From Sulfurovum sp. (GTDB lineage: Bacteria > Campylobacterota > Campylobacteria > Campylobacterales > Sulfurovaceae), in assembly GCA_026991605.1 (NCBI GenBank), contig JALXBG010000152.1:1-36147 (forward strand): a DNA stretch of 36,147 bases, read 5' to 3'. Positions 10,109-19,196 of the stretch are shown here, one piece after another (within the stretch, counting starts at the first letter, position 1; the number at the start of each line of letters is the position of its first letter). The position numbers were made by a program, and so were the translations under genes. The notes below the pieces were generated by a model, which saw only the letters and a list, made by a program, of their open reading frames with translations, did not search any database and was not told the origin of the DNA.

Positions 10109-10414
10109 ATGAATAACAGATGTGAAGAGATTGTTGCCAATGTAAAGATGGAAGAGTGTTACTCAGGGTTGAGTCTTGTATTTGATGGTACTGAAACATT
10201 AAGAACAGAGATAAGTGATGCGATTAATAAAATCACAGCCAAAACTAAAATGACTCCAGCAGTATTTGACAATTCTCAAAATCCACAAGGTTCAAAACCA
10301 GCATTTTATATTGAATTTTCAGATGAAGTACAAAGAGAGAGTGGTGATTTTTTTGAGTTGGTTCTCAAAGAACTACGTATAGATAAATGTTGTAATGACG
10401 TTATACCAAACTAA
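10109..10414 (+). CDS. Conserved hypothetical protein
   Basis: 101 aa ORF preceded by SD-like AAGGA, between rny and the PPIase gene. Confidence 0.6.
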   Translation: MNNRCEEIVANVKMEECYSGLSLVFDGTETLRTEISDAINKITAKTKMTPAVFDNSQNPQGSKPAFYIEFSDEVQRESGDFFELVLKELRIDKCCNDVIPN

Positions 10415-10442
10415 GCAATTAACTTAAATTTAAAGGAAACAA

Positions 10443-10982
10443 ATGTATAAAAAAATATTAATGGTTTTACTCTTCTTGGGACTAAGCACCCAGATACAAG
10501 CAAGTGAAAAAGCACCTGTTGTTGTATTTGAAACAAATGTAGGAAAGATAGAGTTAAAAATGTTCCCTAAGGCATCACCTTTGGCTGTAGAAAATTTTGT
10601 AACTCATGTGAAGAATGGCTATTATAATGGGCTTATCTTTCACAGAGTTATTAAAGGGTTTATGATTCAAGGGGGAGACCCTACCGGAACTGGTAGAGGC
10701 GGAGAGTCCATCTGGCACAAAGAGTTTAAAAATGAAAATACACCGAATTTGGTTTTCGATAGACCATTTTTGTTAGCTATGGCAAACCATGGCGCAAATA
10801 CCAATGGAAGTCAGTTTTTTATTACCACAGCACCAGCGACTCACCTGAACGGTGGGTATACAATCTTTGGTGAGGTTGTAGAAGGACAAGATGTAGTACG
10901 TAAGATAGAAAATGTAACAACAGGAAGAGCAGATAGACCATTGTTTGATCAAGTGATTAAAAAAGCCTATATAAAAAAATAG
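10443..10982 (+). CDS. Peptidyl-prolyl cis-trans isomerase, cyclophilin type, exported
   Basis: Signal peptide; FHRVIKGFMIQGGDPTGTGRGG and NGSQFFITTAPATHLNGGYTIFGEV. Confidence 0.95.
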   Translation: MYKKILMVLLFLGLSTQIQASEKAPVVVFETNVGKIELKMFPKASPLAVENFVTHVKNGYYNGLIFHRVIKGFMIQGGDPTGTGRGGESIWHKEFKNENTPNLVFDRPFLLAMANHGANTNGSQFFITTAPATHLNGGYTIFGEVVEGQDVVRKIENVTTGRADRPLFDQVIKKAYIKK

Positions 10983-11888
10983 ATGGATTTAGTACTATTA
11001 AGAGAAGAACGTAAAAAGTGGCTGACTTGGAAAAACATTGTTCCCTATCAGGAAGCTATTAAAAACTTACCTTCACATGATGAGGTGAAGGTTACACTTG
11101 ACGATACGGTACAGATAGATATCTCAAATCTTGGTGAAGACGGAGCATTGCAGATAAAAGAGACAGCATTACTCATGAAACCTTGGCGTAAAGGCCCTTT
11201 TGGTATTAATGAGCTCTTTATAGACTCAGAGTGGCAAAGTCAGATTAAATACAATCTACTCGAACCACATTTTAATCTTAAAGATAAAATAGTAGGTGAC
11301 ATTGGCTGTAACAATGGCTATTATCTGTTTCGTATGCTTGGGCAAAAACCTAAAAAGCTCATAGGGTTTGACCCCTCAGCTATTTACTATTCACAATTTC
11401 AGTTTCTTAACCACTATATACACTCAGACATTGTCTATGAACTGTTGGGTGTAGAGCATGTAGAGTTTTATGAACACAAGTTTGACACGCTCTTTTGTTT
11501 AGGTGTACTCTACCATAGGTCTGACCCCGTAGCCATGCTTAAGTCTCTTTTTAAAGGGCTTAACAAGGGAGGAGAGCTCATCTTAGATACTTTTATGATT
11601 GATGGAGAAGAGGAAATGTGCCTCACCCCTAGAGACAGATACTCCAAGATACCAAATATTTATTTTGTACCTACCGTTCCTGCACTCATTAATTGGTGTC
11701 ACAGAGCTGGGTTTGAGAGTGTTGAAGTACTCGAAACAATGGTCACTGAAGCCAATGAGCAGAGAAAAACAGAGTGGATAGACACCCAAAGTTTAGAAGA
11801 TTATCTTGACCCAAATGACAAAACTAAAACAGTTGAAGGATATCCTGCACCTAAGAGAGTATATATTAAAGCGATGAAATCACTTTAG
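10983..11888 (+). CDS. cmoB: tRNA U34 carboxymethyltransferase
   Basis: WRKGPFGINELFIDSEWQSQIKYN; VGDIGCNNGYYLFRM; LFCLGVLYHRSDP. Confidence 0.93.
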   Translation: MDLVLLREERKKWLTWKNIVPYQEAIKNLPSHDEVKVTLDDTVQIDISNLGEDGALQIKETALLMKPWRKGPFGINELFIDSEWQSQIKYNLLEPHFNLKDKIVGDIGCNNGYYLFRMLGQKPKKLIGFDPSAIYYSQFQFLNHYIHSDIVYELLGVEHVEFYEHKFDTLFCLGVLYHRSDPVAMLKSLFKGLNKGGELILDTFMIDGEEEMCLTPRDRYSKIPNIYFVPTVPALINWCHRAGFESVEVLETMVTEANEQRKTEWIDTQSLEDYLDPNDKTKTVEGYPAPKRVYIKAMKSL

Positions 11889-11917
11889 TTTTCTCAAGAT
11901 TTTAGGAATAAAAAAAT

Positions 11918-12031
11918 AAGAAAATAGTCAAAGCGTATCAAGAGGGGGTATTCTCAGTATATGAGATTGCTAAAGTATTAGAACTTAATCAGGCAACTGT
12001 GCATATGATTATTAAAAAGGCTGAAGCATGA
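11918..12031 (+). pseudogene. Relic HTH fragment resembling the C-terminus of a transposase/REP-associated transposase
   Basis: In-frame KKIVKAYQEGVFSVYEIAKVLELNQATVHMIIKKAEA* with no start codon and upstream in-frame stops; helix-turn-helix pattern (EIAKVLELNQATVHMII). Confidence 0.5.
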
Positions 12032-12164
12032 TGGTATTAGCATTACCTGACTTAAATGCCTTTCTATTTGTTATTTTTGAAAAAAGATGTATGATTGATA
12101 TAGATATACTGCTTTAGGACACTATAGTTGATAAGTGAGTCAAATAAATGAGGAGGAACAAGCT

Positions 12165-13886
12165 ATGAGTCTCTCCAACAGCGAGATAGCAAAATATTTC
12201 GAGAAACTTGCACAGTATGTTGAACTTGCAGAGGAAAACCCTTTTAAAGTCCGTGCCTATGAGAATGCAGCACATATCATCGCAACATACCCCCACAGCA
12301 TAGAGGAGATGGTGCATGCGGGTGAGAATCTGACTAAACTACCGCATATCGGTGAGAAAATCTCCAAAAAGATAGAAGAGATTGTCATGACAGGACGTAT
12401 GAGTGCATTGGAGAAGTATAAAAAAAAGTTCCCCAAAGGACTTTTGGAAATGCTGGCGATACCGGGGTTGGGGTCAAAGCGGGTCAGAGAGCTTTATGAG
12501 ATGTTGGGGATTGACACACTTGATGCACTGCGAGAAACTGCACAGCAGCATATAATACGAAAACTGCCTGGTTTTAGTAAAAAGCTTGAATCGCGGATAC
12601 TTGAGGGTGTGATGATGCGCAAACAGGAGGGACGCCGTTTTCTTTATGTGGATGCAGAGCCCTATGCAGAGGATCTTGTTGCCTACATGGAGTGCTCTAC
12701 GGAAGTCAAGAAAGCGATTATCGCCGGCAGCTACCGCCGTCAGAAAGAGACAGTGGGGGATCTGGATATGGTGGTTGTGACAACCTCGCCAAAAGAGGTT
12801 AGTAAATACTTTGTCGCGTATGAAAAGTGCAAGGGTATAATCGTACAGGGTGAGAGCAGGACAACAGTAGTACTGGAGAATGACCTGCAGGTCGATCTCA
12901 AAACAGCACGTCCTTCAGACTATGGTTCCACACTGGACTACTTTACCGGGTCGCGTGCCCATACGCTTACTCTACGAAAGATGGCAAAAGAACGGGGCTG
13001 GAAAGTCAATGAATACGGTATATTTGATAAGAATGGCGTAGATGTTTCAGGGGGTACTGAAAATTCTTTTTATAAAGCATTCGGTCTGGATTATATCGAA
13101 CCCGAGCTACGTGAAATGCGCGGAGAATTTGAGGCGGCAAAGAACCATACATTACCAAAACTGATTAAGCTTAAACATATCCGGGGTGATTTACATATGC
13201 ATACCCACTACAGTGACGGCATCAACAGTGTTGCCGAAATGGCAGATGCGGCACGTGCCAAAGGGTATGAGTATATTGTCATCTCTGACCACTCCTATCA
13301 TATTCCACTGCTGCACGGTATGACACCCCCGAAGGTATATCAGCAATTCGAAGAGATCGACGCTTACAATAAGTCACATTCGGACTTTACAATTCTTAAA
13401 GGCATGGAGGTCGATATTTTGGAAGATGGCTCTTTGGCAATGGAAGATGAAATCCTCAGACAGCTGGATATGGTGATTGTCTCAGTGCACGATCATTTTA
13501 ACCTAAACAAAAAAGCACAGACTAAGCGCATCATCAAAGCGATCTCCAATCCCTATGTTCATATTCTCGGACATCCTACAGGCAGACTGATAGGGAAGCG
13601 TTCTGCCTATGAAGTGGATATGGAGAAGATATTTGATGCAGCATACGAGTATGGTACTGTGATGGAGATTGATGCCCAGCCCAAACGTCTTGATTTAAAC
13701 GATATCTATACAAAGGTTGCTAGAGACAAAGGGCTTAAATTTTCTATAGACAGTGATGCACACCGTACCAACTGTCTTGACTTTATGAAATACGGTGTCT
13801 ATCAGGCACGCAGAGGTTGGCTGGAGAAATCGGATGTAATCAATACTTATTCCCTAAAAAAATTGAAAAAGTTTTTGAAACGGTAA
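12165..13886 (+). CDS. polX: DNA polymerase/3'-5' exonuclease PolX (Pol X + PHP domains)
   Basis: HhH region LPHIGEKISKKIEEI, Pol X GSYRRQKETVGDLDMVV, PHP HMHTHYSDG...DHS...DSDAHR. ATG 12165 preceded by AGGAGGA; the upstream GTG 12135 is less likely. Confidence 0.93.
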   Translation: MSLSNSEIAKYFEKLAQYVELAEENPFKVRAYENAAHIIATYPHSIEEMVHAGENLTKLPHIGEKISKKIEEIVMTGRMSALEKYKKKFPKGLLEMLAIPGLGSKRVRELYEMLGIDTLDALRETAQQHIIRKLPGFSKKLESRILEGVMMRKQEGRRFLYVDAEPYAEDLVAYMECSTEVKKAIIAGSYRRQKETVGDLDMVVVTTSPKEVSKYFVAYEKCKGIIVQGESRTTVVLENDLQVDLKTARPSDYGSTLDYFTGSRAHTLTLRKMAKERGWKVNEYGIFDKNGVDVSGGTENSFYKAFGLDYIEPELREMRGEFEAAKNHTLPKLIKLKHIRGDLHMHTHYSDGINSVAEMADAARAKGYEYIVISDHSYHIPLLHGMTPPKVYQQFEEIDAYNKSHSDFTILKGMEVDILEDGSLAMEDEILRQLDMVIVSVHDHFNLNKKAQTKRIIKAISNPYVHILGHPTGRLIGKRSAYEVDMEKIFDAAYEYGTVMEIDAQPKRLDLNDIYTKVARDKGLKFSIDSDAHRTNCLDFMKYGVYQARRGWLEKSDVINTYSLKKLKKFLKR

Positions 13887-13960
13887 GGACTACAGTCTTT
13901 TATAGGGAAGGGTGAGAATATTGTATGTTTCTGATAGGTTGTTGAGTGAGTAATTATTTT

Positions 13961-13989
13961 TTGACATTTAAAGAATTTTCTATTATACT
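13961..13989 (+). promoter_or_regulatory. Sigma70-type promoter
   Basis: TTGACA (13961-13966), 17-bp spacer, TATACT (13984-13989), upstream of the CDS at 14043. Confidence 0.7.
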
Positions 13990-14013
13990 CTCCCTCACTC
14001 TTTTATGTATATA

Positions 14014-14021
14014 GGGGGGGG
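14014..14021 (+). repeat. Homopolymeric G8 tract in the 5' leader
   Basis: ATAGGGGGGGGATATAAG, between promoter and ATG 14043. Confidence 0.9.
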
Positions 14022-14042
14022 ATATAAGTTAATAGGAAAAGA

Positions 14043-15827
14043 ATGAAATTTTTAAAAAAAGTTATAACGACAAATTGCTTACTTCTAGGTTGTACAGTGG
14101 TATATACTATGGGAAGTGATTCTTTTAAATATGTACCTGTTGTTGGGGAAGGTGGGATTGTTGTTTTTGTGCCCTATTCTTCCAAAATTATTGAATTAAA
14201 AGGTCCGGAGATAATACACCTCAATCTGGGGGATACCTATAGGGATTTTGGAATCCGTACGCTAGATAATAATGAATTGTCTTCTTTTCAAATAATTGGA
14301 AATGTTAATATCTTTAAGTCGGGTACATATACTATTAAATATACTGCTACAGATAGTGAAGGGCATAAAGATGAGATAGAAAGAACAGTAATCGTACTTC
14401 CTCGTGATGCTTTACTCCCTCGTGATACTAATCTCTATTATGCACCTTATAATGAAAAAGGGTATCTTTATTTTGCTGATCCACAGCCAGATGAACATGG
14501 TGAAAATAGAGTAATAAGGGTAAATTATAAGAATATGACGTTCAATGAAAATAATGACAGTATTATTTTAACCGAAGACGCTTACCTTATCCCCGGAAAA
14601 ACCCATTCAAATCCACATTCTGTAGATAGGGCAGGGAAAACAAATAAGTTTTACGTAAGAACACAAAATGCTTACTCTTTTGATGTTATAGAAGCAAAAA
14701 ATGGTAAACTGGAATATTTAAAAACAGTACCTTTGTCTACAGACATTAATGGTACAACCGTTCAATATAGTCCAAGAGCATTTGGCGCATATAATGCTAA
14801 ATATAATATTCAATTACTTTCAGGAAGAAATGCTGACCATTATTCAGTGACCGCGATTATTAATGTGGAAAATGATGAAATCATTAAGACTATATCTACA
14901 CATATTAATGGAAAAGGTTCTAATGTTACAGGGCATGCAAAATGGTTGAATAAAGATTATTTTGCTGTAATTGATAGGGGTAATCATGCTATTCATGTCT
15001 ATAAAATATTTAAAAATTATGAGGGTAGAATTGATGTACTGGAAACAGATAGTATAGATACTATCACACCTATTCATGCTTTAGAAAGAGTAGAAAACCC
15101 AAAAAATATCATAGATTTAAATACTTTTTATACAATGGGCGTTGCCTCAGGAACTAATGGGTCAAATGAAAATCCTTTTATCGAGAAATTGATTTTTGAT
15201 TCAAATTCAGGAAAATTTGTGCCACCACCTCCATGTGGTGGAGGAAAGAGAATAGCAGATTTTATAAACACTGATTATTCAGGTCTCGCGGCCAAAAAAA
15301 TTCCTGCTGCTACACATCATGCGAGTATCATTGGTGATTATATTTATGTTCCTGTATACGATGGAAAAATATATAAAATAAATCGAGATACTATGGCAAT
15401 AGTGGGAAAGGTAGATACAGGTATAGAAAAGGGACTTGGTGCTGGACATATTGTATATTCAAAATCCCTTAATCTTCTTGTCATTACAAACCATTGGAGT
15501 CCATATATTACGTTAATAGACATATCTAATAATCAATTTAAATTGAAAGGATATATGAAAATTTATAGAGATGGAGATCATGACATATTTAATCCAGATG
15601 AAAAACATTTAATGCAACCACACTTCGCACAAATTAGTGATGATGGAAAGTATTTTTATACCTTTGCGTCACAAGATAATGGTAGGTTTGTAAAAGTGAA
15701 TCTTGAAGAGCTTATAAAAATAGAACAAAATTGTGATAAAATATTTGAATATGATAATGACAGTAATAATAGTAGTGTACTAAAATCAATCGATGTAGGT
15801 GGGGCACCCGAACAGGCACATTCATAA
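14043..15827 (+). CDS. Exported/surface protein: DUF5011-like Ig domain plus propeller-like region
   Basis: Signal/lipobox-like N-terminus (CLLLGCTVV); GPEIIHLNLGDTYRDFGIRTLDN...GTYTIKYTATDSEGH is a DUF5011 pattern; later repeated blade-like segments. Confidence 0.7.
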   Translation: MKFLKKVITTNCLLLGCTVVYTMGSDSFKYVPVVGEGGIVVFVPYSSKIIELKGPEIIHLNLGDTYRDFGIRTLDNNELSSFQIIGNVNIFKSGTYTIKYTATDSEGHKDEIERTVIVLPRDALLPRDTNLYYAPYNEKGYLYFADPQPDEHGENRVIRVNYKNMTFNENNDSIILTEDAYLIPGKTHSNPHSVDRAGKTNKFYVRTQNAYSFDVIEAKNGKLEYLKTVPLSTDINGTTVQYSPRAFGAYNAKYNIQLLSGRNADHYSVTAIINVENDEIIKTISTHINGKGSNVTGHAKWLNKDYFAVIDRGNHAIHVYKIFKNYEGRIDVLETDSIDTITPIHALERVENPKNIIDLNTFYTMGVASGTNGSNENPFIEKLIFDSNSGKFVPPPPCGGGKRIADFINTDYSGLAAKKIPAATHHASIIGDYIYVPVYDGKIYKINRDTMAIVGKVDTGIEKGLGAGHIVYSKSLNLLVITNHWSPYITLIDISNNQFKLKGYMKIYRDGDHDIFNPDEKHLMQPHFAQISDDGKYFYTFASQDNGRFVKVNLEELIKIEQNCDKIFEYDNDSNNSSVLKSIDVGGAPEQAHS

Positions 15828-15908
15828 AATAAAGGATCCTTGAAAATTGGACTAAATTTGTGTCAACACTTTTATTTATGCAACAACTTTAGCAATATAT
15901 CTCAAAGA

Positions 15909-15932
15909 GTAACGAAGTTCCTACTTCGTTAC
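15909..15932. repeat. Perfect 10-bp palindromic hairpin, REP-like or terminator
   Basis: GTAACGAAGT-TCCT-ACTTCGTTAC. Confidence 0.7.
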
Positions 15933-16131
15933 AAGTAATATTTTTGTGACATCTAATGTTTCTTAATAAGAGAACTAGAAAAATTTTGCTAATTTTATTA
16001 AATCACTTTAATTTCATTAGATTCGTTTATCTACTTTTATTTTTAAATAAGGTACATTTCGCTATAAATACGTTAATAAATGTAAAAAGTAGAAAAACTT
16101 TAAGTTTTAAACTTTTTTAGATTGGAAAAGA

Positions 16132-16791
16132 ATGAGAATATTAACTGTAGGTTTTTCTGACGAATATGTTAAAGAACTTGAAAAAGAATTAGAAAAATAT
16201 TTTATTTGTATTGTTGACAATGCAAAAGATATGTATGATGCGACAAACTTTACTGACTTTAGACACTATGAACTGGTAATTATTGTAGATGAAGGTGTGA
16301 AATTTTCTTTAGAGCGTTATGTGAATGAAGTAAAAAAGAAAAAGAGTGAGACAAAGATTATTATTTTATCTTCAAATACTAAAGCACAATCTGCCTTCTT
16401 TGATTTGGGTGTAGATGACGTTGTCTATCATCACTGTGAACATCCAGATCTTATCGCTGCACGAGTGTTATCAAACATGAGACACCTCTTTGGTACGCAA
16501 GTCAACATTGAAAAATTAGTTATTGACATTGCAAACAAAAAGATAGAGTATGATGAAAAAATCGTTTCACTCAATGGTAAAACATTTGATATTTTGGCAT
16601 ATCTTGCACTACGTAAACAACGTGTATTTTCCAAAGATGAGATTATCAATGCACTATGGGAAGAACCAGAGTATGTAAGTGACAACACAGTTGAAGTGGC
16701 GATTAACCAAATTCGTAAACGTTTAAAAAGTATTCTTGGCTTCCAAGTGATTCATACTGTAAGGCGTAGAGGGTATAAGTTTTCGTATTAA
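16132..16791 (+). CDS. Atypical OmpR-family response regulator, HsrA/CosR (HP1043)-like
   Basis: C-terminal winged helix INALWEEPEYVSDNTVEVAINQIRKRL...VIHTVRRRGYKFSY closely matches the HP1043 pattern; receiver lacks a canonical phospho-acceptor context (ELVIIVDEG). Confidence 0.8.
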   Translation: MRILTVGFSDEYVKELEKELEKYFICIVDNAKDMYDATNFTDFRHYELVIIVDEGVKFSLERYVNEVKKKKSETKIIILSSNTKAQSAFFDLGVDDVVYHHCEHPDLIAARVLSNMRHLFGTQVNIEKLVIDIANKKIEYDEKIVSLNGKTFDILAYLALRKQRVFSKDEIINALWEEPEYVSDNTVEVAINQIRKRLKSILGFQVIHTVRRRGYKFSY

Positions 16792-16800
16792 TGTCTTCTT

Positions 16801-16819
16801 GTCAGGATTTTCTCCTGAC
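16801..16819. terminator. Hairpin between convergent genes
   Basis: GTCAGGA-TTTTC-TCCTGAC. Confidence 0.5.
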
Positions 16820-16845
16820 ATCCTGTCTTAACATCTTTCCCCACC

Positions 16846-17451
16846 CTAAATCGTCTGTTTCACCTGATTTATCCAATAGGGCATTACTTTCTGTTCAGCT
16901 TTGAGTGTGGTACTCATGCCATGCCCAGGGTAGATAGTATAGTCTCCTTCTATTTTCATCGCTTTTTCTAAGCTTTTTAACATCGACTCTCCTGAAGAAA
17001 AAGGGAAGTCCCATCTTCCTATGCTTTCTTCAAAAAGAAAATCACCAGAGAACCATACATCTTTGATTTGGATAATACTGCATCCTGGGGTATGTCCTGG
17101 AAAAAGTCTGTATTGAAGTTTGATACCTTCTATTTCCAAGAGTTCATCTCCTGTGACTTCATAATCAGGAGTACTGGGAGGAGTAGGTTGTCCTAGGGGA
17201 CATTTTTGGAGCATGAAGCTGTCATCTTTTGGGCAGTAAAGAGGTATGTTGAGTTTCTCTTTCAGCTCTTGGTTTGACCACACATGGTCAAAGTGCCCAT
17301 GTGTATTGAGAATAGCTACAGGGTTGGTGACATTGTCAAGTACCCATTGTGTCGCATCCATTCCAGGGTCGATAATGAGGTCTTTGCCATCTACAGCAAC
17401 AATGTAACAGTTGGTTTGGGTCATGCCCATAGGCTGTATTTTGATTTGCAT
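16846..17451 (-). CDS. MBL-fold metallo-hydrolase (glyoxalase II-like)
   Basis: NTHGHFDHVWSNQEL (HxHxDH-like), PGHTPGCSI, YPGHGMST. Confidence 0.9.
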   Translation of the reverse strand: MQIKIQPMGMTQTNCYIVAVDGKDLIIDPGMDATQWVLDNVTNPVAILNTHGHFDHVWSNQELKEKLNIPLYCPKDDSFMLQKCPLGQPTPPSTPDYEVTGDELLEIEGIKLQYRLFPGHTPGCSIIQIKDVWFSGDFLFEESIGRWDFPFSSGESMLKSLEKAMKIEGDYTIYPGHGMSTTLKAEQKVMPYWINQVKQTI

Positions 17452-17468
17452 GTGTTATAATCCTAGCT

Positions 17469-18284
17469 ATGAATATATATAGTCTTTTAGAGCAAGCCAT
17501 TACCAGTGATGACATGGATGTCAAAGAGGCGTTAACTGTGCAATGTTTAGTGTATTGTAACCAAAATGAGGTTAGGGCAGAGGATGGCTTTTTACCACAG
17601 GTATTTACGTTGCCATCGTATGCTTCTTACTGTAGCATTGTCTCTCCTTCTGCATTGCCAAACCGAAAAGATTTTGATACTAAAGAAGGACTGGCTACTT
17701 TGGTGCACTCCATTGCGCATATAGAGTTCTCAGCCATAGACTTGGCACTTGATGCTGTTTATCGTTATCCTGAAATGCCAATGGGCTATAAGGTGGACTG
17801 GCTTGAAGTGGCAGCAGATGAAATACGACACTTTAAAATGTTGGAGGGGCTTTTAAAGGAACTCGGTTTTAGGCATGGTGATTTCCCTGTGCACTCTGGG
17901 CTTTTTGACGCAGCACAAAAAACCGCACACAGTAAACTAGACCGAATGGCAATTATACCTCGATATTTTGAAGCTTCAGGACTTGATGTGAGTCCTTTTA
18001 TTATTAAGAAACTACAGAATAAACGTAAACTTCCTTCTGTGGCTAAACTTATAGAGATGCTAAATATCATTTACGAAGAAGAGATAGAGCATGTTTTAAA
18101 AGGGGATAGGTGGTTTAAACATCTCTGTAAACAAGAAGATAAAAGTGAAGATGTCTATTTTGAGATACTTGAACGGTATGATTTACTCAATAAGCACAGA
18201 CCGCATGTCAATGTAGAAGCACGTAAAGAAGCAGGATTTACCTGTAGTGAGATAAGAAAATTAGGTGCAAAGGAGTGTTCATGA
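17469..18284 (+). CDS. DUF455 family ferritin-like protein
   Basis: HSIAHIEFSAIDLALDA...EVAADEIRHFKML...EEEIEHV diiron-type E/H motifs. Confidence 0.8.
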   Translation: MNIYSLLEQAITSDDMDVKEALTVQCLVYCNQNEVRAEDGFLPQVFTLPSYASYCSIVSPSALPNRKDFDTKEGLATLVHSIAHIEFSAIDLALDAVYRYPEMPMGYKVDWLEVAADEIRHFKMLEGLLKELGFRHGDFPVHSGLFDAAQKTAHSKLDRMAIIPRYFEASGLDVSPFIIKKLQNKRKLPSVAKLIEMLNIIYEEEIEHVLKGDRWFKHLCKQEDKSEDVYFEILERYDLLNKHRPHVNVEARKEAGFTCSEIRKLGAKECS

Positions 18285-19186
18285 CACAATTTTTTGAAAC
18301 AATGTTTTTTTCTCCTAGGTGGTATCATTATGTAGTGATGATACTGCTCTTTCCTCTCTCTTTAGTCTATGGCGTCTCTATGTTTTTACGTAGAGTATTT
18401 ACTCCTAAGAATCATTTTTCTATTCCTATTGTAAGTGTGGGGAATTTACAAGTTGGAGGTTCAGGTAAAACGCCATTTCTCATAGCACTCGCTTCAAAAT
18501 ATGACGATGCAACCATCATTTCTCGTGGTTACGGGCGTGAGAGTATAGGCTTGGTAGAAGTAAGTTATAAAGGTAAGGTATTGGTTGATGTCAAGAAAAG
18601 TGGTGATGAGCCCATGCTTATCGCACAATCTTTACCCAATGCCTCCGTGATAGTCAGTGAAAATAGAACCATAGCCATCGAAAATGCAATGAGGGAAGGT
18701 GCAAAAATTATTTTCTTGGATGATGGGTTTAACAGGGTAGAGATAGAAAAATATGAAATACTCTTAGAACCTATGTGTATGCCTAACACTTTACCTTTCC
18801 CCGCAGGTCCATTACGAGAATTTGCCTGGACAAAAAAATATGCAGATTTGGTCTTGAAAGAAGACAGAGATTTTAAACGTGTGGTTTCCTTTGAGAATTT
18901 GAGTGAGAAGATGCTTCTGGTCACGGCTATTTCTAATCCTGCAAGATTAGATGTTTTTTTACCTGAAAACATTGTGGGAAAAATTTATTTTGATGACCAT
19001 GCATATTTTGATGAAGGTTCATTAAAGGAAAAAATGAAAAAATATGGTGCAGACACACTTTTGGTAACCCAGAAAGATATTGTGAAAATGAAGCACTTTC
19101 AGTTGCCTCTATCTCTGATGAAGTTAAAATTAGAGATATCGGGCAAGGTGTTTACAGAAGTAAACCATTATATAGAGATGCATTAA
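18275..19186 (+). CDS. lpxK: Tetraacyldisaccharide 4'-kinase
   Basis: VSVGNLQVGGSGKTPF, ISRGYGR, GDEPMLIAQ, FLDDGFN motifs. Confidence 0.93.
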   Translation: MFMTQFFETMFFSPRWYHYVVMILLFPLSLVYGVSMFLRRVFTPKNHFSIPIVSVGNLQVGGSGKTPFLIALASKYDDATIISRGYGRESIGLVEVSYKGKVLVDVKKSGDEPMLIAQSLPNASVIVSENRTIAIENAMREGAKIIFLDDGFNRVEIEKYEILLEPMCMPNTLPFPAGPLREFAWTKKYADLVLKEDRDFKRVVSFENLSEKMLLVTAISNPARLDVFLPENIVGKIYFDDHAYFDEGSLKEKMKKYGADTLLVTQKDIVKMKHFQLPLSLMKLKLEISGKVFTEVNHYIEMH

Positions 19187-19196
19187 AGGAGTAAGT

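Noticed and set aside
15841-15890. Possible IS terminal inverted repeat (GTGTCAACAC)
   Set aside because: Only one end visible, no transposase and no target-site duplication seen.
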